From NCBI GenBank assembly GCA_940671915.1, contig CALNVZ010000174.1, forward strand, positions 72,999,124-73,063,123: a stretch of DNA of 64,000 bases. Direction: 5' to 3'. Within the stretch, counting starts at the first letter, position 1; each line of letters begins with the position of its first letter. Origin of the DNA: Paracentrotus lividus (Eukaryota; Echinodermata; Echinoidea; Camarodonta; Echinidae). Of this stretch, positions 49,201 to 57,109 are shown piece by piece. The notes beneath the pieces are model-generated. The model was not told the DNA's origin and ran no database searches. It saw only the letters and a program-made list of their open reading frames with translations. A program made the position numbers and the translations under genes.

Positions 49201-52200
49201 TACCTTCGAGATATCAATGATTTCATACTCAAAATTATAAACCAACACCCGGATGGTTTATAAAACCATGTGCTTTTCCACACACCCATTTCCTGTTGTA
49301 AAGTCCCCCGTCTCTAGCGGCCTGGTGGGCTATCAGCAGAGGGTACTGGTATTCGACTGTATGCTTGGCATTGTTTGTTACACTGTTTTAAGGTAGTAAA
49401 TGATTTTCATTTGATCTGAAACTTTCAGTAGTTTGTTTTTACTGTTGGAACAATATAATTTTATTAATCTTGATATAATTCCTCTTGTTTTTGAAAGCTA
49501 CTAAATCCCTTTAATGGGGGGGGGGGCGTAAATGTGTTAATACAATTATACTTGGATGGAGGATTGTTACCATTATTTTCTGTGTGTAGTCTTCATCCCG
49601 ATGATTGAAAACTTGATGAGCTCCTTCTCTCTTGATGAGCTCAAGACCAGGTGCTGAGCCAGCCGTTCCTAGAACCTTCACACCATACTGACGGCAAAAC
49701 TGTAAAGCTGCTATCCCTACCTATGGGTATCAACACAGAAAATACAAATGAGTCAATCAGAATTTACAAAGAGCTTTGAACAGAAACATGTAGATTCAAG
49801 CTTTTTGCCCTGCACGATTGTGTCAAAGTAAAGTGCAAGAAATAATCAGAATTGCTTCAAACAGAAAATATAAATGAATCAGAATTTACAAAGAGCTTTG
49901 AACAGAAATATTTAGATTCAAGCTTTTTGTCTTTCTCAAGTTTGTTAAAGTAAACTGCAAGAATGAATAAGAATCGCTTCAAACTAGTTTATTTGAAAAA
50001 ATCAGGCTAGGCAAATTCTCCTTAATACATACATCATTTCTTACACTAACAATGTCAAGTGCAAGCATAAAAGCTTTAAATGTAACCAATGGGTGCATAA
50101 TCAATCATAGAAAATAGACATGCATATGCCCATTTAGGACTTGCAATATGATGTGTAAGTATAACAATATTACCTACATATTCAAAAGTCTTGCTTTATT
50201 CTTAATCACACATCTCAATAATATCAATTTTGCTTCATCATCATTTCTTTATGTAAAAGAAAAACTTATGAACAAACTCTTGCCCTTTGAGCCTCAATTT
50301 AACCTGCTGAAAATTTGTACTGCAATAAAAGAAAACTCCATTTCATTGGTATAAAGGTCAAAAATTCCAAGCAATCAAAGGACAGCAAGATGAACTTTGA
50401 TCCTACTAAGGACTATCAATGACTTTACTAAAAGTAGTTTGAGCACCACAGGGGAAATAAAGGAGAGAGGGGGAAAGAGAGGAAGGAAGAGGGAGGGGAG
50501 AATGATATAATTCAGAAAAGAACATAAGACAAGGTAGAGAAAAGGAGAAAAAGAAAGAAAAAGGAGATACATGCAGGACGGGTGATTGACAGCAAAGTAG
50601 AGGGAAAAATACAGAGAGAAAGGTGCAAAGAGAAGAGATGAAGAAAGAGAGAGAGAGAGAGAGATAGAGGAACAGTTGTGTCCCAGGACTGAACTTTAAT
50701 ATTTCCAATGTATACTTACTGAACCACTCGCTCCATGAATCAGTACCGTATGCCTAGGTTCTGTCTTGCACCTGTGTGTATGTTCAATATTCATATTGAC
50801 ATTAAAAATGTTGAGTCATTCTAAGCCTAATACAAGCACAAACATAAAACTTTCGCATCTCATTTTAAACTATCACGTGATGATAGGTCCAACCGTTACA
50901 ATTCCAAGGGGCGTACATTGTAACATTTTGAAACAGGCCCCCCCCCAAAAAAAAAAACAACAACAACAACAACAACAACAACTTAAGATTGATAAACATT
51001 ATTTTCATTGACATAGTATGTTATTCCAAACCTTCATCGCACTGACAGTTATGCACAGTGTTTTGTTGATAGGCTTCCCAAACTGTTTACGTTAACAGAC
51101 AATACTATAATAAAGCATACAGTGAATTACCAGATTTGCAAGACCACAGATGGATTATTTCCTGATTTATATTATGTACATGTACATACGTTGATAGTCC
51201 TTCTGAACTGTTTAGGTTAAGAAACAATAATCTCATAAACCATACAGTGAATTACCGCAAGACCATAGACGGTTAAAGAACTCCTCCGGGCTGGAGTTTG
51301 CATTATTACAAAAATAAAGTAAAATCTAAAAATCACAACACTGAAAATTTCATCAAAAAGCGGATAAGAAATAGCAAAGTTATGAATTTTCTTGGGTTTT
51401 GAAGTTTTTAAGGAAACAGTCCTCAAATTGGCAACCTTATGATGTCACAGTCCCCCTACTTTCTTTGCATTTTATTGTATGAAATACCAATTATCAAGAT
51501 TTTCTGCCCCAAGGACATAAAAACAGGGATTAATCCTCGTGGAATGTTCAAGGTCACAAGTGATTTTACTCATTTCAGTATGAGCGATAGATTTTCGATG
51601 AGATAAATAAGATTTCATATAATAAAATATACAAGAAGTAGGGGGACTGTGACATCATCAGTTTGCTCATTTGAATATTTAAATATTCATGAGACCTGCC
51701 AAGAACTGTTTTACAAAAAAAAATTAAATACCTTAAAAATGCATAACTTTGTTATTTTTCATCCGATTTTGATGAAATTTTCTGTGTTGTGCTTGTTAAA
51801 TTTTACTTTACTTTACAAAAGTTTTTCATTTCAGCCCGGACTCCTCCTTTAATTACAGAATTTTCAATCCTTAATGAAAATTCCTTCATGAAGGCCTACA
51901 AATATGGACGACTGTAAAAGAGTACCTTTGGTACAACGCTCGATAGGCAGTGAAGTAGGGCACTCCCAATGAAGCTCCTTGCTTGAAGTCTAGATTTGAG
52001 GGAAGGTGGTGGACATCTTTCTCCTCAGCTACAGTGTATTCTGCATAGGTTCCCGGGAGAGCTGATCCAGATTTACACATATAAACCCTGTCACCAGGCT
52101 GTGAATGGTACAAGACATTCAAAATAGCATTAATCTCAGCCATCTCAACACTTATTATTGATCAGGATAAACTTCTGTGTCAAAACTTACCATCTAAGTT

Positions 52201-52307
52201 TGTGGAAGCCAATGGAATTTTTATTTTTACAGTTAAACAGCATTTAAGAGACAAAGAATAAAATGTATTTTGGAGGGTATTTTGCAGCCCAACAAGTTTT
52301 GTCATAT

Positions 52308-52338
<31 letters not shown>

Positions 52339-53415
52339 GTATTTATGGTGTGATTTCATGAGCACTCATTATTTTGTTTGAAGTAATGTTTCCTTGTTTG
52401 GGCCTCTGGCACTCTATAGCAGACAATTGCAGGGTTAGGATCAGTCATTATTAATGTTTGGATTAAGGCCCATGACCCTAACCCCCATTAATTTCTATAC
52501 CCTGACATTTTAACAAAATGAAACACACCACATGATTCAAAGTCATGTACTTCATTATTTGTGTTGTTTTTACAGACCCTCCTTAAATACAGTTTGATCC
52601 TCAGACTTACTTTGTATTTCTTAACATTGGAGCCAACCCCTTCCACAGTTCCTGCTGCATCTGCTCCTGGGGTGTATGGGAGAGGGGGAAGATTGGCCCT
52701 GTTGCCTGATCTAATGTATGTATCCACTGGATTTACACCTGCTGCTCCAACTTTTACTAACACCTGAATATATAAAAGGCATAAATCATAAAATAAAAAA
52801 AAATGTATATATACACTCTTCAGTATGTAACTTACAATTGTGGTATGTTGCAACAGAAGCATTTACAATATCAATGTGTCACAATAAATTATGAAGTTCA
52901 TTAAATATTCCCACCTGACTTGATGCTGGCTGAGGAATTGATAACCCAGATTCTATCTTCATGACTTCTGGTGCTCCAAACGCGGCAACTCGTATGGCCC
53001 TCATTGCAGTGGCTGCTACTCGTCCTCCACTCATACTGATAAGAGAGAAGCGAAAATTAAGTGAAACAATACGTTTGTGAAAATTAAATATTTGTAGCCT
53101 TAAATTCAAAAAGACATCACTCAGGTCACAGCAAATGAGCCTTAGTTTGTTATGTGTTTAAAGCCTGGACAGTAATCACCTTTCTATTTAAAAAAATATA
53201 AAAAAATACCAAAAAAAAAAAAAAAAAAAAACATAAGGGCCTAACAGGCCTAATCAAGGTCCCAAAAATATTAACCCTCCTAATTAACAACTTTACAAGC
53301 TGTATAGTGTAGCTGAGAGGTTCATGAGACTATGTTACGATTTAGAAGCTTGTGAAAGCTATAAAAGAAAGCATTTCGCAAAATATACTCTTAAAATTAT
53401 ACCCCCCCGCTCAAA

Positions 53416-53466
<51 letters not shown>

Positions 53467-53817
53467 GAATCTATATATATATATATATTACAGTTCTTTT
53501 TGACAAATTTTTCTTTGGCTTAACATTTTACAGAGCATATATGGTGGAGTGAAAGATTCTATCTAATACTAGTTCGCTGAGAAAATCTGGCTCACTATGC
53601 AAAATGAAAAAGAAAACTAGGCTTACCAATTTACAATGTAGGATAGATATCCGGTAAATGTATTCCAGCTCCTGTCTACTACTAAAACTAGTCTAAGCAG
53701 CTATAATGGCTACTTGCATGTCATGCAATATGATTGATGCAGATCTAAAGCTAACAACTCCAGGACCAAAGTCCAAAAAAACACTTACGTTCCAAAATTA
53801 AAAGTCCAATGTCGCAT
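46095..53817 (-). CDS. CRYZ: Zeta-crystallin / NADPH:quinone oxidoreductase, complete gene
   Basis: Nine coding exons on the minus strand join without a frame break into 346 residues (336 from the internal Met in exon 2; human CRYZ has 329). The product belongs to the zinc-free quinone oxidoreductase branch of the medium-chain dehydrogenase/reductase superfamily: it reduces quinones with NADPH in the cytosol, and vertebrate members also bind AU-rich RNA. Visible landmarks are the GroES-like start MRAIRVAAFGAPEVMKI, GVNPVDTYIRSG, LPYTPGADAAGTVEGVG, GTYAEYTV, the cofactor loop HGASGSVGIAALQFC (residues 171-185), VIIEMLANINL and the C-terminal VVYKEYPMEQA. Catalytic zinc ligands are absent, as in the family. 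The loop reads GASGSVG where mammals have GASGGVG. RIOX1 starts 3.2 kb away in the opposite direction. Introns hold three inverted-end elements and GA-rich sequence. Confidence 0.96.
46934..47029 (-). CDS. CRYZ: CRYZ exon 8
   Basis: Encodes IIGCRGNIETSPRLLMGKEA and VMLFLSTQ; phase 0, donor GTAAGT. Confidence 0.94.
47411..48509. mobile_element. ~1.1-kb inverted-end element in CRYZ intron 7
   Basis: The left end ACTAAACCCCTCCCAAAAAG and the following TTCCGCAAATCGA are inverted at the right. Each arm carries ~200-bp sub-repeats around TTTATTGATAYCMTATTTG and GAAAAGTAAAAG. The target duplication is unclear. No ORF. Confidence 0.75.
48611..48712 (-). CDS. CRYZ: CRYZ exon 7
   Basis: Encodes NGKGVDVIIEMLANINLQKD and ATRGTVV; phase 0, donor GTAAGG. 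VDVIIEMLANINL is a family signature. Confidence 0.95.
49075..49510. mobile_element. TTAA-flanked MITE in CRYZ intron 6
   Basis: TTAA at 49,071-49,074 and 49,511-49,514. The left end AGGGATGCAGTAAC is imperfectly inverted at the right (GCTACTAAATCCCT). Length 436 bp. Confidence 0.65.
49571..49720 (-). CDS. CRYZ: CRYZ exon 6
   Basis: Begins VGIAALQFCRQYGVKVLGT and includes KREGAHQVFNHRDEDYTQK; phase 0 on both sides, donor GTAACA. Confidence 0.95.
50455..50680. repeat. GA-rich low-complexity tract
   Basis: Purine-rich run with (GA)n at 50,646-50,664 in CRYZ intron 5; frames on the other strand are S/L/F-rich artefacts. Confidence 0.85.
50720..50771 (-). CDS. CRYZ: CRYZ exon 5
   Basis: A 52-nt exon encoding CKTEPRHTVLIHGASGS, the first Rossmann strand and part of the dinucleotide loop. 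Donor GTAAGT. Confidence 0.94.
51277..51848. mobile_element. TTAA-flanked MITE in CRYZ intron 4
   Basis: TTAA at 51,273-51,276 and 51,849-51,852. Ends AGAACTCCTCCGGGCTGGAG and inverted TTTCAGCCCGGACTCCTCCT. Inner arms match inverted, including GGGGGACTGTGACATCAT. It carries ATAGCAAAGTTATGA, a relative of the word in the 21.2-kb and 44.6-kb copies. Confidence 0.82.
51926..52098 (-). CDS. CRYZ: CRYZ exon 4
   Basis: Begins PGDRVYMCKSG and includes GTYAEYTVAEEKDVHHLP and the LGVPYFTAYRALYQ helix; leaves in phase 2 with donor GTACTC. Confidence 0.95.
52311..52341. repeat. TTTA microsatellite
   Basis: About eight TTTA units in CRYZ intron 3. Confidence 0.95.
52611..52763 (-). CDS. CRYZ: CRYZ exon 3
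   Basis: Phase 0 on both sides, donor GTAAGT. Encodes VLVKVGAAGVNPVDTYIRSG and LPYTPGADAAGTVEGVG, the most conserved part of the catalytic domain. Confidence 0.96.
52915..53035 (-). CDS. CRYZ: CRYZ exon 2
   Basis: Acceptor CTCTCTTATCAG, donor GTGGGA. Encodes MSGGRVAATAMRAIRVAAFG and the following EVMKIESGL, the N-terminal strand of the GroES-like domain. The second ATG after one base of the exon is the most likely start. Confidence 0.9.
53413..53486. repeat. Poly-A and TA microsatellite
   Basis: A20 followed by (TA)n in CRYZ intron 1; a further A-run lies near 53,212-53,231. Confidence 0.95.
53789..53817 (-). CDS. CRYZ: CRYZ exon 1 (upstream in-frame start)
   Basis: ATG at 53,815-53,817 begins MRHWTFNFG and splices at GTAAGT in phase 2, restoring frame with exon 2. 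The MSGG start in exon 2 aligns better with other CRYZ proteins, so this exon may be partly 5' UTR. Confidence 0.6.
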
Positions 53818-54127
53818 CTTGCAGTGTAGACTATATTCTTAATATTTTTTTTTTCTGGACAGTGCAGGTTGGTGTCGATCGATATGGCAATACATTCTAA
53901 CAACTAGGTAATTAATCCTTTAGCACCTAAACCGCCCGACACCGCCCTTCAGCTTACTCACTAAACCGTCCGACACAGCCCGTTTTATGGACGATATATT
54001 CATGATAATATCAAAAATATGTGATGAAACATGCCAGTATTTGTTTTGCATTACCCACAAGATGTGTGCTTTCCGGTTCTGCACACAAAAAAAAGTAGAT
54101 CTAGATCTATGTTTTACAAGTACTTAT

Positions 54128-55114
54128 CAGACATGCCAAGTTCAAAAAAAAATTTGCGTGAGATCATTCGCATCGGGTTTGAAAGCAGTGGTGCGCACAA
54201 GGCGCGCGTTACCACATGTGCATGCCAGCAATCTCTAGTAATTTGTACACTAAAGGAGGCACGCTCCACATGTTGATCATAGTAAGCTATCTTGCCTATT
54301 ACTGCGGCAGCCCGTACACGAAGTGTACGGGCTGCGAGTTATTAGCATCAGAACATGAGGTGCCTTCCCTTTTCCAGACAAGAATGTCAAAATTATGGAA
54401 TAAAATATGGGCAAACTTACTTTATTTATTAGTTTATGTACTTACAATACTAGCCGGATGTCTATCCTCATTTTTTATGATGATCATAAAGCAAAAAAAT
54501 GTCATCAGAATCGCTGTTATAGTGTAGTTAAATGGGTCAAATTCGCGGTGATTAGTTTGCAACACGCATGCGCTACATCGGCAGCAGCTATATACTCTAC
54601 ACGCTAGTATTTTGATAGAGATCGGAGGAGACTCTGAAATGGACTGGAAAATACAAGATTTCTTCAAGTGCACACAATTTTTTAGGAATATCTGATTTGC
54701 ATCTAGTCTGTTTAGGTAAGTGACATTATATGAATAATATTTTTGCTATATTTTACCGATTCTTAGTGGTATTTTTAACCATTCCAAATCGCACTTTAAA
54801 AATTTTGAAGGGTTTCTTTCAGGACGCTGCCACGAAGTGGCAGCGTCCCGGGGCTATCTTGCCTATAACGATCTCCTGCATGAAAACATTGCACTCGCAG
54901 GAATTGATTTGCGACAAAACTGCCGATATTTACTATTTAGGGTTTAGAGGCTCCAAAAGGATAAAAAAAATCTATAATAATGTTTTTTTTTTTTTCTTCA
55001 CCTATCGTATCCAGGTTGCATGAGAAATGGGGTGTTCAGCGTGAGATCGTGAGACAGGCCCCAATTGCGTGATTCTCACGCAAGATGCGTAAGACTTGGC
55101 AATGGCATGTATGA
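54128..55114. mobile_element. hAT-like element interrupted by a hairpin cassette
   Basis: CAGACATGCCAAGTTC at the left and GACTTGGCAATGGCATG at the right are imperfect inverted ends. Its inner sequence (TTTGCGTGAGATCATT, TGAAAACATYGYACTCGCAGG, GCGTGAGATCGTGAGA) matches the copy at 58,273-58,639. The cassette at 54,300-54,852 is inserted in it. Confidence 0.6.
54300..54852. mobile_element. Hairpin-capped cassette 1
   Basis: A perfect 14-bp direct repeat, GCTATCTTGCCTAT, flanks it (54,286-54,299 and 54,853-54,866). A perfect hairpin sits at each end: arms GCAGCCCGTACAC with loop GAA (54,307-54,335), and arms GGACGCTGCCAC with loop GAA (54,822-54,848). Between them lie ACGCATGCGC (NRF1-like), a GTAAGTGAC donor near 54,716 and an acceptor-like TTTCTTTCAG just before the right hairpin. 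No ORF of note. Confidence 0.65.
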
Positions 55115-55318
55115 TTTACACCCTCCTGATGCAAACACAGCAAAACCCTTTCCATTACTGGAGTAACTAGTAAGCCGACACTACAGTCGTCCTAAAGTTA
55201 GATGCTACTGCTAAAGGGTTATTTATAAAGCAGTATTTCATATATTGTTGTGAGTTTAAGCCCTATTTCCGCTAAGGCTAGACTTTCTGAAGTATCTGTG
55301 CTATGTCTATATGACTAT

Positions 55319-56102
55319 TTACTACGACTAGCCCGCACACTTCGTGTGCGGGCTACGCTTTATTGACATTTAACGGCGATGTGAAGTCCGTTTTCCGCCG
55401 CTTTTCCGGGCAATAACTTAAATCCTTGTCATTAAAATACCGTATATATTATTTTAATATATACTTACAAATCAGCCCGGTACACTATCGTTTTCGTTGA
55501 TTCTTTGTATCATATATTTGGGGGTCAAAATCTCCAGACTTCTTCAGTAAAACAATTCGTATTGAAGTTTTTGTCTTTGTAATACGCATGCGTCATGGAT
55601 ATTGCCATCGTTAGCCTTTAGACATGTCATTACAAAAATAATTATGTTTTTATTCCATTACGTGGTAATTAACCAAAACAAATGAGATTACTTACATGAT
55701 TAGTCATGAATTATTTGTTATTTTAGTTTTTGAGCACATTTTTCTTGCATCAGCCTCTTTTTCGAAATGGAACTTAAAAACTATACAAAATGAACTTCTT
55801 GATCATAGGCTACCCGTGATACTAATAACACTACCAGCTTAATCAACATGGCGGATCGGACAAATTTTCTGGGCTTGACGGAAATCCAAAGGAAATCATC
55901 TTATTCTGGGTGCTAATGATCGAGTGTTATTTTCTTTCAAATTTTGCCGGGATGTATGCTTAGGTAAGAATCGTTGTATTTATATGTTTTATTTTTGATA
56001 AATTTTTGTGTAATTTTTTTTTTGTGTGTGAAAACGGTGCGTCAGGATCATAATGTATATGTTTACTTCAGGACGCCGCCACAAAGTGGCGGCGTCCCGG
56101 GG
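55319..56102. mobile_element. Hairpin-capped cassette 2
   Basis: Flanked by CTATATGACTAT (55,307-55,318) and CTATATGACCAT (56,103-56,114). Left hairpin arms TAGCCCGCACAC with loop TTC (55,329-55,355); right hairpin arms GGACGCCGCCAC with loop AAA (56,071-56,097), followed by CCGGGG as in cassette 1. Inside are ACGCATGCG, AACATGGCGGATCGG (a YY1-like start context with a 22-codon frame) and a GTAAGAATC donor near 55,963, then TTTACTTCAG before the hairpin. It clearly shares architecture with cassette 1. Confidence 0.65.
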
Positions 56103-56114
56103 CTATATGACCAT

Positions 56115-56607
56115 GTCTATGAGTGCAGACATCCAACACCTCCCCGGGCCCCCAACCCCATTTCCCCCACTGACCCCACTTACACTTATGCATGGTCAAT
56201 TCATAATTGACCTTGCACTGGGAAGTACCTTATTGCAGCAGTTTTCTTCCAATGGAAAGTCAATGCAGACAAGTGTCTTGAGCAGCTCCCAGCCTGGCAG
56301 CCAATTCAAGGTGGCATATCCAAAAAAGGGTCTAAAAATTCTACCTGATTGAAGAATTATATTGCAATGATACTATAGATTATCTTAATTTATTTTAAGG
56401 TAGGTTTGAAACTGGTTTCTCTAATTATTATTAAGAAGTTTCGTCAGCAACCAAGAGGGCGACAGAGAGCCATTTTTCAGTACAGCCTTACACGTATGTT
56501 GGTTTGCAGCTGTATGCACTGACCCAGGCCCAGTCTAGTATTTGGTCATGGTCATATGCCTCATGGAACAAACAATACAAATTAGACCGTCCTTGTTTTA
56601 AACTCAC
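56115..56607. other. Spacer with unassigned open frames
   Basis: Short open frames on both strands (for example GWELLKTLVCIDFPLEEN on the minus strand near 56,250) lack splice or start context. Nothing is called. Confidence 0.4.
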
Positions 56608-56669
56608 TTTTTGGTGAAGATTTCCGTACCAATGATGTGGCCACCATCGTCCTTTGCAACTGCATAAAT
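56608..56669 (-). CDS. Orphan splice-bounded exon
   Basis: On the minus strand TTTACTTTGTCTAG precedes a 62-nt frame reading IYAVAKDDGGHIIGTEIFTK and a GTGAGT donor in phase 2. Composition and both splice sites suggest a true exon, but no partner exon was found nearby and it does not belong to CRYZ. It may be a relic of a gene broken up by the surrounding insertions. The protein was not identified. Confidence 0.45.
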
Positions 56670-56981
56670 CTAGACAAAGTAAATGACAACAAAAAAGTAG
56701 ATAGCTTCTCTCTTATTATTTTTGTGCCAAGTTTTTGTTTATGGACCAATCTTGTGTGATAGACTCGGACGGAGATTGTCTCCTTTTTAAATAAAAAAAA
56801 AACCTATTTAATTAGTCTAGGCTAGTCTAAAATTATTTGTTTTTGTTTACATTGCACTATTTTTAGTTAAATATTATAATAACATGTAGAATTAAACATA
56901 TATACTTTTAAGGGGTTCCATAAACAAATCAATTTTAAGGAAAAAATATATATAAGTATGGAAAAAGAATAAACTATTTTG

Positions 56982-56993
56982 CACGTGCACGTG
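56982..56993. promoter_or_regulatory. Two adjoining CACGTG E-boxes
   Basis: CACGTGCACGTG lies 71 bp upstream of the ATG at 57,065 and is followed by GCATGCATGC and GTACGTAGGTACGTG. CACGTG is the preferred site of MYC/M. Confidence 0.5.
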
Positions 56994-57064
56994 CAATTAC
57001 ACTGCATGCATGCACTGAACGTACGTAGGTACGTGCTGATCTTGAGCTTGGAGGGCCATACAAA

Positions 57065-57109
57065 ATGCAGACGAGTGGGAAAAGAATATCAGCTTATGCC
57101 GTTTTTAAG
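57065..57109 (+). CDS. RIOX1: RIOX1 exon 1, preferred
   Basis: ATG at 57,065 opens [15 protein letters not shown] and ends at donor GTAGGC in phase 0, which joins to [12 protein letters not shown] in exon 2. It lies outside the inserted element at 57,185-57,938 and is close to the paired E-boxes, so I prefer it as the original start. Confidence 0.6.
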
